From NCBI GenBank assembly GCA_019411365.1, contig DXQT01000002.1:96739-160738 (forward strand): a DNA stretch of 64,000 bases, written 5' to 3'. The stretch comes from Roseburia sp. (GTDB lineage Bacteria; Bacillota_A; Clostridia; Lachnospirales; Lachnospiraceae). Positions 37,719 to 44,819 of the stretch are shown one piece after another; within the stretch, counting starts at the first letter, position 1; the number at the start of each line of letters is the position of its first letter. The position numbers and the translations under genes were made by a program. A model generated the notes under the pieces. That model was not told the DNA's origin. It was given only the letters and a program-made list of their open reading frames with translations, and searched no databases.

Positions 37719-38224
37719 TTACGTATTTTCAGATACTCCAACCAGCTTTTTCATTTCGCCATTACTGATTCCAACCTCAAGAATGTTCATCTCCACTGCC
37801 TCCCATTCTTCTGATTCTTTTACCTCTGATACAATCCTGTCAAGCTCTATAAGCCGTTCATCCTTTACCTTAATTTCAGGATTATCTAATCGTGTATCTT
37901 TCATATATTGTAACAAACTTATCAACTCTTTGGAACCATTTTTACTTGCCATATTTAAGAAAATTTTTGTTGTACCATCCTCAAGATGTAATCCTGTTAT
38001 TTCTTCACATCATCATGCATATTATTTTCCATTTCCATATTGATCTGCCTATTATCAACGGTTTTCCCCCACGCATCCAAACGTATCGCCCTTTTTCCGT
38101 AACGATTTAAAATAACCTGCTCTACCTTAACCTCCTCCATCTTAATATCCGGTTCATCTAAAATAATACTTAATGTATTTTCATAAGCCTTTCTATTTTT
38201 CATTACAGTCCATTTGATAACCAT
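37719..38224 (-). pseudogene. Broken Rpn-type recombination-promoting nuclease/putative transposase
   Basis: Two separate minus-strand reading frames are the ends of one gene. The N-terminal piece (38224-37997) has YENTLSIILDEPDIKMEEVKVEQVILNRYGKRAIRLD and DNRQINMEM, the start of the PD-(D/E)XK core. The C-terminal piece (to 37719) reads ITGLHLEDGTTKIFLN, then KELISLLQYMKDT and a helical tail. The frame changes near 38000, and the central roughly 100 residues of the family are missing. Both the core deletion and the frameshift make it inactive. Confidence 0.7.
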
Positions 38225-38337
38225 ATTGATTTACTTTTGAATTGTATTTTTGACTATTAAGAACTGCATTCATAATATACTACATCAAAAAACACATCTC
38301 AATCATTTTATTATGAAAAATTTATAAACCACTACCA

Positions 38338-38395
38338 CAAAAAAATACCGGATAAAGACGCAGTTCCAAAACTTTCTGCGTTCTTTATCCGGTAT
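38338..38395 (-). terminator. metNIQ terminator
   Basis: A long stem (ATACCGGATAAAGA with CTTTATCCGGTAT, inner GCAG/CTGC) is followed by TTTTTTT on the minus strand, 60 nt after metQ. Confidence 0.88.
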
Positions 38396-38456
38396 CTATC
38401 ATTCTGCTATGTTTTCCATCGACTTATCTATAAAGCCTAAAAACTTTCTGTCTCAA

Positions 38457-39410
38457 TTAGTCCTCAAACGGAATAACTGCTCCATCATAAGTATCGTTGA
38501 TGAATTTCTTGATGTCATCAGATTTTAATACTTTTACAAGTGCCTGGATGCCAGGGTTGTTCTCGTTTCCTTCTTTTACAGCGATGACATTTACATATGT
38601 TTTTGCTGCCTCAGAATCAGATGTCTCGTATGCTAAGGAATCCTGTGCTACAGAGTAACCTGCCTGTAATGCGTAGTTACCGTTTAATACAACGAATGCA
38701 ACTTCCGGTGCCACTCTTGCTACCTGTTCTGCTGCGAGCTCTTCGATCTTTACGTTGTGCGGGTTCTCAGCGATATCGTTGACAGTTGCCTCTAAGCCGG
38801 CGCCGTCTTTTAAAGTGATGATGCCGTTATCCTGTAACAGTAATAATGCTCTTGCCTCGTTTGTGGTATCGTTTGGTACTGCGATCGTATCGCCGTCTGC
38901 TAACTCAGAGAGATCTTTCTTTGTTCCCGGATAAATTCCGAATGGCTCGTAGTGAATGCCGCCTGCATTGACAAGGTGTGTACCTTTCTCTGCGTTGAAG
39001 TTCTCTAAGTAAGGAATGTGCTGGAAGTAGTTTGCGTCGAACTCGCCGCTCTCTACTACCTCGTTTGGAAGTACGTAATCATCAAAAATTGTGATCTCTA
39101 AGTCCCATCCCTGATCTGCAAGGATCTTCTTTGCTTCCTCTAAGATCTCTGCATGTGGTGTTGCAGAAGCTGCTACGGTAATCGTGCCGCCCTCTGTTGT
39201 CTGTGTGTCAGCTACGCTCTCGGCTGCTTCACTTTCTGCTGCAGTGGTGTCTGCAACTGCTGCATCATTTGTTTCTGCTGCATCGTTTGTTTCTGCTGCT
39301 GCGTTATTATCTGCAGCTGCATTGCCTGCTGTGTTGCTGCTGCCGCATCCTGTGAATGCAGATACAGCTAAAACGCCTGCTAAGATTGTGGTAAGTACTC
39401 TTTTTTTCAT
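38457..39410 (-). CDS. metQ: Methionine ABC transporter binding lipoprotein MetQ (NlpA family)
   Basis: A 317-residue lipoprotein that captures methionine for MetNI. Signal peptide with lipobox FTGC (Cys22). A long Ala/Asn/Glu/Asp-rich linker (about 26-72) follows, then the NlpA domain: TITVAASATPHAEILEEAKKIL, then DYVLPNEVVESGEFDANYFQHIPYLENFN and PNDTTNEARALLLLQDNGII. The start at 39410 has AAGGAGG 9 nt upstream. The longer ORF runs through 53-nt tandem repeats and is not real. Last gene of metNIQ. Confidence 0.93.
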   Translation of the reverse strand: MKKRVLTTILAGVLAVSAFTGCGSSNTAGNAAADNNAAAETNDAAETNDAAVADTTAAESEAAESVADTQTTEGGTITVAASATPHAEILEEAKKILADQGWDLEITIFDDYVLPNEVVESGEFDANYFQHIPYLENFNAEKGTHLVNAGGIHYEPFGIYPGTKKDLSELADGDTIAVPNDTTNEARALLLLQDNGIITLKDGAGLEATVNDIAENPHNVKIEELAAEQVARVAPEVAFVVLNGNYALQAGYSVAQDSLAYETSDSEAAKTYVNVIAVKEGNENNPGIQALVKVLKSDDIKKFINDTYDGAVIPFED

Positions 39411-39420
39411 AATATGAATC

Positions 39421-39537
39421 CTCCTTGTTTTGCGGAGCAAAATACGACTGCCTTTGCAGGAGCAGAGGATTTTACTCCTTGTTTTGCGGAGCAAAATGCG
39501 AACCCTCTGGTGAGCAGAGGATTTTACTCCTTGTTTA
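39421..39537 (-). repeat. Tandem repeat between metI and metQ
   Basis: Units of 54 nt (39421-39474) and 52 nt (39475-39526) plus a partial third. Each starts CTCCTTGTTTTGCGGAGC and holds the short stem TTTTGC/GCAAAA and an AGCAGAGG-containing stem. The copy next to metQ supplies its ribosome binding site. Confidence 0.88.
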
Positions 39538-39565
39538 TACAAATGTTAAAAAACATTGTTTACGT

Positions 39566-40225
39566 TTATTTTCTGCGGTCTAAATTGCTCGCAAGCTTCA
39601 TGCCGATCGTCTGGAATATCTGGAATAAAATTACCAGTAAAATAACCGTTACGATCATGATATCGGTCTGCCATCTGGTATAACCATAGCGGATTGCGAT
39701 ATCTCCAAGTCCACCGCCGCCGACGGTTCCTGCCATTGCGGAATATCCTAAAATTGTTCCAAGTGAAATGGTTGCCCCTACGATCAGGGATGTACGCGCT
39801 TCCACTAACATGACTTTTGTTACAATGGTAAAATTGGATGCTCCCATGGAACGCGCTGCCTCAATGACACCTGCGTCCACTTCCTTTAAAGAAGATTCCA
39901 CCATTCGTGCAATATATGGTGCTGCTGCTATGACAAGCGGAACGATCGTCGCTGTCGGTCCATAGCTTCTTCCGATCAGAAATCTTGTAAACGGAATCAG
40001 CACGATCAGTAAAATCAAAAACGGTACACTTCGGATCAGGTTCGCGATCACGTCTAATACCTTGTAAACTGCTGCGTTCGGATGAATTCCATCTTTGTCA
40101 GTGACCGTTAAAAGAATTCCCATCGGAAGTCCGATCACATAACCGATCAGTGTCGATGTCAATGTCATATAAAGTGTGTCCTTGATGCCCTCTAACAGCA
40201 TCATGATAATCTGCTCATTCCACAT
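39566..40225 (-). CDS. metI: Methionine ABC transporter permease MetI
   Basis: A 219-residue permease with about five membrane segments that forms the methionine channel as a homodimer. The N-terminus (LLEGIKDTLYMTLTSTLIGYVIGLPMGILL) and the cytoplasmic EAA-type loop VIEAARSMGASNFTIVTKVMLVEA are typical. It overlaps metN by 11 nt, indicating coupling. A 155-nt hairpin-rich gap separates it from metQ. Confidence 0.94.
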   Translation of the reverse strand: MWNEQIIMMLLEGIKDTLYMTLTSTLIGYVIGLPMGILLTVTDKDGIHPNAAVYKVLDVIANLIRSVPFLILLIVLIPFTRFLIGRSYGPTATIVPLVIAAAPYIARMVESSLKEVDAGVIEAARSMGASNFTIVTKVMLVEARTSLIVGATISLGTILGYSAMAGTVGGGGLGDIAIRYGYTRWQTDIMIVTVILLVILFQIFQTIGMKLASNLDRRK

Positions 40226-41252
40226 CTTCGGTCACCTCCTCAACTGCGAGTCCTTTTTCTTTTAAATATTCCTCAATATCCACCTGTAAATGTCTATCCT
40301 CCGGAAGTCCTAAAATCATTTCTCCCTTGGCTACACCGCCGACATTCTTGGTGTCTGCCCTTAAAATATTGACCGGTGTTTTAAACTGTAAGATCATGTT
40401 TGCAATGACCGGCTCAAATGCGGAATTTTCAGAAAAGACGATTCGGATCTTTTTATCTCCCTGCATGCGCTCCTGAACTGCATTTGCCAATGGTGCATTG
40501 TTATTCCCCGGCTGATCCCTTAAGATCAGTTCCTTTGCAGCTTTGGATTTCGGATGGGAAAAGATATCCTCCACAAGTCCGTCTTCCACTAACACACCAT
40601 GTTCAATGATCGCCACATGGCTGCAGATCTCACGGATCACTGACATCTGATGTGTGATGATCACGATCGTGATGCCAAGTTTTTCATTGATCTCTTTTAG
40701 CAGCGATAGGATCGAAGCGGTTGTCTGTGGATCTAATGCGCTGGTCGCCTCATCGCAAAGTAAAATCTTCGGATCGGAAGCAAGTGCTCTTGCGATCGCA
40801 ACTCTCTGTCTCTGTCCTCCGGAAAGCTGTGCCGGATATGCCTTTTCTTTTTCAGAAAGGCCAACCGTTTTTAACAGTTCTCTCGCTCTTTCTCTCGCCT
40901 CTTTCTTTTTCTTTTCCTGAATCTGCATCGGGAAACATACATTGTCAAGTACACTCTTTTGCATCAGAAGATTAAAATTCTGAAAAATCATCGCAATATC
41001 GCTGCGCTGCCCTCTTAATTCCTTCTCTGTCAATGCTCCTAATTCCTGACCCTCGATCAGCACCTGACCTTCTGTCGGTTTCTCTAAGAAATTTAAGCAT
41101 CGTACCAGTGTACTTTTTCCAGCTCCCGACATACCGATGATTCCGTAGATATCGCCCTGCTCCACCGTCAGATTGATATCACTTAATGCCTCAACGGTCA
41201 CTCCCTTTTGTTCAAACCTTTTATAGAGATGTCTGACCTCAATTGCTGCCAT
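40215..41252 (-). CDS. metN: Methionine ABC transporter ATP-binding protein MetN
   Basis: A 345-residue ATPase with Walker A GMSGAGKST, signature LSGGQRQRVAIARAL, Walker B LLCDEATSALDP and switch ITHQM. The C-terminal NIL domain (about 265-345) allosterically senses methionine and shuts off transport. The start at 41252 follows AAAGGAG by 7 nt; the longer reading to 41309 is leader sequence. The gene lies behind a leader-peptide attenuator, so transcription into it is probably controlled by charged tRNA supply. Confidence 0.94.
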   Translation of the reverse strand: MAAIEVRHLYKRFEQKGVTVEALSDINLTVEQGDIYGIIGMSGAGKSTLVRCLNFLEKPTEGQVLIEGQELGALTEKELRGQRSDIAMIFQNFNLLMQKSVLDNVCFPMQIQEKKKKEARERARELLKTVGLSEKEKAYPAQLSGGQRQRVAIARALASDPKILLCDEATSALDPQTTASILSLLKEINEKLGITIVIITHQMSVIREICSHVAIIEHGVLVEDGLVEDIFSHPKSKAAKELILRDQPGNNNAPLANAVQERMQGDKKIRIVFSENSAFEPVIANMILQFKTPVNILRADTKNVGGVAKGEMILGLPEDRHLQVDIEEYLKEKGLAVEEVTEDVE

Positions 41253-41333
41253 ACATGTTCTCCTTTCTTCCTGCCCTATGTGAGCACCTGTCTGCACTCC
41301 GCGCTCCATATTAACACAAATTTTATTTTAAGG

Positions 41334-41371
41334 CAAAAAAACAGATGCTCCCTCGCGGAAACATCTGTTTT
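41334..41371 (-). terminator. Attenuator terminator in the metNIQ leader
   Basis: AAAACAGATG (41371-41362) pairs with CATCTGTTTT (41347-41338) around a 14-nt loop and is followed by a run of T's. It lies between the leader peptide stop and metN, so it ends transcription before the structural genes unless it is prevented from folding. Confidence 0.85.
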
Positions 41372-41410
41372 ACATTTTCTATCAACGCATAAAATCAGAT
41401 ATCTTTCCGC
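41355..41410 (-). promoter_or_regulatory. Antiterminator of the metNIQ leader
   Basis: Segment 41410-41391 (GCGGAAA...ATCTG...TTTT), which includes the end and stop codon of the leader ORF, can pair with 41371-41355 (AAAA...CAGAT...TTTCCGC). The pairing is 7+5+4 bp with small bulges. The partner is the 5' arm plus loop of the terminator, so the two folds exclude each other. Confidence 0.75.
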
Positions 41411-41511
41411 ACACGAAATCGTCCCATACAGCACATACACATCATGCCGCACATGGATCCTGTCATCATCATTTTGTCTGCTGTTGTATAGGTCTTAATT
41501 TCTGTACGCAT
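41395..41511 (-). CDS. Met/Cys-rich leader peptide of metNIQ
   Basis: A 38-residue ORF with GGAG 9 nt before its ATG. It contains nine methionines and four cysteines. From residue 14 to 29 the Met codons occur as a triplet (14-16), then at 20, 23, 24, 26 and 29, with Cys at 21, 25, 27 and 28. This clustering just before the antiterminator sequence is what a ribosome-stalling leader peptide needs. If Met-tRNA (or Cys-tRNA) is scarce, the ribosome stalls, the 41410-41391 segment stays free, the antiterminator forms and metNIQ is read. If supply is good, the ribosome reaches the TGA, covers that segment and the terminator forms. The coding assignment is inferred from architecture. I know of no standard annotation for it. 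Confidence 0.8.
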   Translation of the reverse strand: MRTEIKTYTTADKMMMTGSMCGMMCMCCMGRFRVRKDI

Positions 41512-41560
41512 ATCTGATCTCTCCTTTCTCCTACTGCTCTGTCTTGATTTGATAGTCCTT

Positions 41561-41590
41561 ATTATAACAGGTAGTTACAGAAAGTGTTAA
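41561..41590 (-). promoter_or_regulatory. Promoter of the metNIQ leader
   Basis: Minus-strand TTAACA (41590-41585), an 18-nt spacer and TATAAT (41566-41561). It starts transcription about 40 nt before the leader ORF. Confidence 0.8.
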
Positions 41591-41633
41591 TATTGGAAAC
41601 CTTGAGTTGGTTATAGGTTTCACCTATAACTGA

Positions 41634-42539
41634 TTACATCACATTTTCCCTGTATTTTTTTAATTCTTCGATATAGATCTCCCCGATATGGCTGACTTTT
41701 GCCCCTTTCCGCTTCACATAGCCAATGCGCATTTTCTCCGTTTCCTTTAACGGGATTGCCATATAGTCACTGCCGTTTAGTTCCTCACAGATAATTCCGG
41801 AACAGAGCGTATAGGCATTTAATCCAATCATCAGATTCAGAAGCGTGGCACGGTCATTTGCCTTGATGAGTCTTTTATAATCATAAGTACTCTTCATTTC
41901 CTCCGCCAGATAAAGCGAATGGTGTTCGCCCTGATCAAAAGAAAGACATGGATACGCATCGAGTTCTTCCATCGAGATCACTTCCTGTTTTGCCAGCGGA
42001 TGCCCGGACCAGAGATAGACATAGGTGTCGCAGGAAAACAGTTCAATAAATTCCAATCCGTGTTCTCTGATGATCTTATTCATGACTTTCTCATTGAAAT
42101 CATTCAGATATAAAACCCCGATCTCACTCCGGAAATTTTTTACATTTTCAAGTACATCATAAGTGGTCGTCTCATGGACTGCAAATTCATACTGTTCCAT
42201 TCCAGCCTGTTTTACCGTCTCCACAAATGCCTTGACTGCAAATGTATAGTGCTGCATGGATACGCTGAACTTTTCTTTGACCTGCTTGTCGATATAGCGG
42301 GAAGTGAGCAGTGTAAACTGCTCCGTGACCTGTCTTGCATATCCTAAAAACTCTTCCCCCTCCGGTGTCACCAGGATTCCCCGGTTAGAACGCACAAACA
42401 GCTCAAACCCGATCTCCGTTTCAAGTTCCCGGATCGTCTCTGAGAGACTCGGCTGGGAAAGAAATAGTGTCTTTGCCGCCTCATTCATCGATCCGCAGTC
42501 CGCGATCGTCAATGCATATTTTAACTGCTGCAGTGTCAT
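41634..42539 (-). CDS. LysR family transcriptional regulator
   Basis: A 301-residue regulator. The winged helix-turn-helix is at residues 1-60 (LQQLKYALTIADCGSMNEAAKTLFLSQPSLSETIRELE), followed by a linker helix and a periplasmic-binding-like effector domain. GGGAGG lies 5 nt before the ATG. It is 12 nt downstream of yitT and probably in its operon. The metNIQ promoter lies just beyond its stop codon. Its effector is not known. Control of metNIQ or of sulfur metabolism is possible from position alone, but the attenuator makes it unnecessary. Confidence 0.87.
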   Translation of the reverse strand: MTLQQLKYALTIADCGSMNEAAKTLFLSQPSLSETIRELETEIGFELFVRSNRGILVTPEGEEFLGYARQVTEQFTLLTSRYIDKQVKEKFSVSMQHYTFAVKAFVETVKQAGMEQYEFAVHETTTYDVLENVKNFRSEIGVLYLNDFNEKVMNKIIREHGLEFIELFSCDTYVYLWSGHPLAKQEVISMEELDAYPCLSFDQGEHHSLYLAEEMKSTYDYKRLIKANDRATLLNLMIGLNAYTLCSGIICEELNGSDYMAIPLKETEKMRIGYVKRKGAKVSHIGEIYIEELKKYRENVM

Positions 42540-42551
42540 CTGATCCTCCCT

Positions 42552-43436
42552 TTACCCTTCCACATCCCCGGTCTGTTTTAAATATCTCTTCTTGCTCGAA
42601 AAACCTCTTCCCGACACTTCACTGACTTTATTGATAATCACAAAGGCATCCGGGTCTACTTCATGAATCAGTTTTTCCGTTTTGGCAAGCTCACGCATGG
42701 ATACCACGGTCAGAAGCATCATCGTGTTATTTCTTAAGAACCCTGTCTCGCTGTTTAACAGTGTCACACCGCGGTCAATATCTTTTAATACCGCTGTGCG
42801 GATCTCATCAATATGGCTGCTGACGACCTTGATCTGCATTTTCGTAGTTCCAAGCATCAGACATTTATCCAGCACTGCGCTGTATACGATCACAAGCAGA
42901 ATGCCATAGAGTACCTGTTCACCTGTGCTGTGAAATACCTGAAGGAGTAAGATCAGCATATCAAATACATAGATGGAACTTGACACCGGAATCTTAAAAT
43001 ACTTATTTAAGATCAGCGGCGGAATATCCATGCCGCCCGTGGAAGCCCCCATCCGGATGACAAGTCCGATCGCTGCCCCGATACAAATACCGCCAAAAAC
43101 AGTACACAAGATCAGGTCATCGGTAATCCGGTAACCCCCAAGCAGCCTTGTGATCAGTTCGAGTGCAATCGGGTAGCTGAATGTGCTGACAATCGTATTT
43201 GCCGCAAACTTCCACCCGAATGCAAAAAATCCGATCAGAAACATAATGGTATTAAATACAAATACAAACACGGTGACCGGCGTGTGGAAAACATCATTGA
43301 CAAACAGTGCGATACCGGTCGTTCCACCGGTGATCAGCCCGCTTGGCAGAATAAACATTGCAATTCCAAATGCATAAATGCAGTTTCCAAATATCACAAC
43401 CAATGTTTCCACAATTCTTTTTAAAATCTGTCGCAT
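42552..43436 (-). CDS. YitT family membrane protein (DUF161/DUF2179)
   Basis: A 294-residue protein with about five to six membrane segments (GNCIYAFGIAMFILPSGLITGGTTGIALFVND start; MGASTGGMDIPPLILNKYFK). A C-terminal soluble DUF2179 domain of about 80 residues has VSMRELAKTEKLIHEVDPDAFVIINKVSEVSGRGF. The family function is unknown. The start at 43436 has GGAGAG 4 nt upstream. A 23-nt palindrome (43456-43478) precedes it. Confidence 0.85.
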   Translation of the reverse strand: MRQILKRIVETLVVIFGNCIYAFGIAMFILPSGLITGGTTGIALFVNDVFHTPVTVFVFVFNTIMFLIGFFAFGWKFAANTIVSTFSYPIALELITRLLGGYRITDDLILCTVFGGICIGAAIGLVIRMGASTGGMDIPPLILNKYFKIPVSSSIYVFDMLILLLQVFHSTGEQVLYGILLVIVYSAVLDKCLMLGTTKMQIKVVSSHIDEIRTAVLKDIDRGVTLLNSETGFLRNNTMMLLTVVSMRELAKTEKLIHEVDPDAFVIINKVSEVSGRGFSSKKRYLKQTGDVEG

Positions 43437-43455
43437 AAAACTCTCCATTCCTGCA

Positions 43456-43478
43456 TGTGAAAAATCTTATTCTTCACA
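43456..43478. promoter_or_regulatory. 23-nt TGTGA...TCACA palindrome before yitT
   Basis: Identical to the 197-219 element at 19 of 23 positions, and the same length. It lies between the upstream gene's stop and the yitT ribosome binding site. Confidence 0.4.
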
Positions 43479-43495
43479 CGGATGTCTCTCCGTAG

Positions 43496-43981
43496 TTATT
43501 CTTCGTCATCCTCATCCATGACATCTTCTTCATATTCGTCATACACTCTCTGATGTCTCTTTTTGCTGCGGTTTTGATCCTGATGCGCCACATCCCGGAT
43601 CAGACTTACGATTCCTTTATAAATCTCCCGGATGACCGCAAAAATAAAAAACATCACGATAAACCCGACTACTCCAAATACGATATCTGCAAATTCCATA
43701 TTGCCGGTATTCGTCACCTTCTGTCCGATCTCAATCGCAAATGTGATCACGATGATCAGTGTAAAAACATAAATCCATGCGATCACCATCACATGATCGT
43801 GTTTTGCGAGCCATTTAAAAACAGGATACACCACAAAAATAAACATCATTCCCAAAATTCCAATGACTAAAAAATGCAATTCCTTATCACTGAAATTGTA
43901 TTCGTATGCATCATTGAACCGGAGCAGATAACTATGTATCTTCGCGAGCAGTTCCACAATGCCATAAAGTAATTCTTTCAT
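43496..43981 (-). CDS. Hypothetical membrane protein with acidic tail (VanZ-like signature)
   Basis: A 161-residue protein with three membrane segments (about 38-58, 67-87, 98-125). A stretch, FAIEIGQKVTNTGNMEFADIVFGVVGFI, resembles VanZ-like proteins. The C-terminus is a basic patch (RSKKRHQR) and then a strongly acidic tail (EEYEEDVMDEDDEE). Function unknown. A start at 43981 gives a better Shine-Dalgarno spacing than 43990. A promoter TTTACA-17-TACGAT (44036-44008, minus) lies just upstream. It is probably co-transcribed with yitT. Confidence 0.65.
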   Translation of the reverse strand: MKELLYGIVELLAKIHSYLLRFNDAYEYNFSDKELHFLVIGILGMMFIFVVYPVFKWLAKHDHVMVIAWIYVFTLIIVITFAIEIGQKVTNTGNMEFADIVFGVVGFIVMFFIFAVIREIYKGIVSLIRDVAHQDQNRSKKRHQRVYDEYEEDVMDEDDEE

Positions 43982-44063
43982 AAACCTCATCCTTTCTACC
44001 GGGAATTATCGTAATATATCTTTTTTAATTTGTAAAGAAAGAAACCTTTAATTTCCCATAAAT

Positions 44064-44096
44064 CAAAAAATACCCGGGGTCTTGCGACTCCGGGCA
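44064..44096 (-). terminator. Terminator after the 41-residue protein
   Basis: A GC-rich stem (CCCGG/CCGGG) followed on the minus strand by TATTTTTTG, 27 nt after the small ORF. Confidence 0.75.
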
Positions 44097-44122
44097 TCTC
44101 TCATCTACTTTGTAACCTGTGA

Positions 44123-44248
44123 TCAATATACATGTTTCTTTGACTTATGCGCTTCTCTTGCCTCTTCTACTGCGGCATGATCTGCAATATTGATCTTGGC
44201 TGCTGCCTTTTTCTTTTTTAATGGATGTTTTGGATTCTTATCTGACAT
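44123..44248 (-). CDS. Small basic protein, 41 residues
   Basis: A short, Lys/Ala/His-rich ORF: MSDKNPKHPLKKKK at the start, then a helical segment with HAAVEEAREAH, ending KSKKHVY. AAAGGAAG precedes the ATG. It has its own near-consensus promoter (TTGACT-17-TATAAC, 44341-44313 on the minus strand) and its own terminator, so it is a complete monocistronic unit. Function unknown. It has no membrane segment. Strong basicity suggests nucleic acid or membrane contact. It is not similar to anything I recognise. Confidence 0.65.
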   Translation of the reverse strand: MSDKNPKHPLKKKKAAAKINIADHAAVEEAREAHKSKKHVY

Positions 44249-44312
44249 ACTATACGCTTCCTTTCTGCATATCATCTTTCATCCTTTTACTTTATTTCCT
44301 TGCTTCGGTTAC

Positions 44313-44341
44313 GTTATAGCACTATAAATCAGCAAAGTCAA
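44313..44341 (-). promoter_or_regulatory. Promoter of the 41-residue protein gene
   Basis: Minus-strand TTGACT (44341-44336), a 17-nt spacer and TATAAC (44318-44313). Confidence 0.75.
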
Positions 44342-44399
44342 GTATTATCCATCTGTTTTTTTGTTATTTTATGATTTCTTTTAAATTTTCAGAATATTT

Positions 44400-44654
44400 T
44401 TATAATTCATAATCTGAACCTAATGCAGTGTAATATACACGAAATCCATGCCTTTTCTTCTCCACATAGTCCATCCGGATCAGCAGATTGATAAATTCCT
44501 GTATCAGACCTTTTTCCCAGCGTCTGTTATACACTTCATTCACTGCTTCCGTTAACTCAGCAGTACACATCTCTTCATTTTTGTCCCACAGAATATTTAA
44601 GATCATATTGGCTGTGTCCGGAAGATTGTCTAAAAATACACTTTCCATCTCCAT
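44400..44654 (-). CDS. BlaI/MecI-like repressor, short form
   Basis: An 84-residue winged helix protein with the BlaI pattern: ANMILNILWDKNEEMCTAELTEAVNEVYNRRWEKGLIQEFINLLIRMDYVEKKRHGFRVYYTA, that is, helix, turn, recognition helix and wing. It lacks the C-terminal dimerisation and protease-cleavage region of full BlaI (about 120-130 residues). No BlaR1 sensor gene is nearby. AGGAG lies 7 nt before the ATG at 44654. Target unknown. Confidence 0.7.
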   Translation of the reverse strand: MEMESVFLDNLPDTANMILNILWDKNEEMCTAELTEAVNEVYNRRWEKGLIQEFINLLIRMDYVEKKRHGFRVYYTALGSDYEL

Positions 44655-44819
44655 CACTCTGCTCCTCATCTTTCGTAATGCTCCGGTACTTATTCAAACC
44701 GTGACTTTCTGCCCATGAGTTTAGCATAGATTTGATGGCATTAAAATAGATATGTCCGATATTCTCGGAAACACGTCCTTTTCACATTTATATTCTTAAT
44801 ATAGCGGATTTTTCCAGGT

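Noticed and set aside
37997..38224. Independent small gene
   Set aside because: The sequence matches only the first third of Rpn-type proteins and is followed, in another frame, by their last third.
39411..39542. N-terminal extension of MetQ
   Set aside because: The extension translates tandem repeats. The signal peptide and a strong Shine-Dalgarno place the start at 39410.
41253..41633. SAM (S-box) riboswitch or Met T-box before metN
   Set aside because: No GATGAAGCC-type S-box core and no GGTGG-ACCGCG T-box sequence. The space is filled by the small ORF and attenuator.
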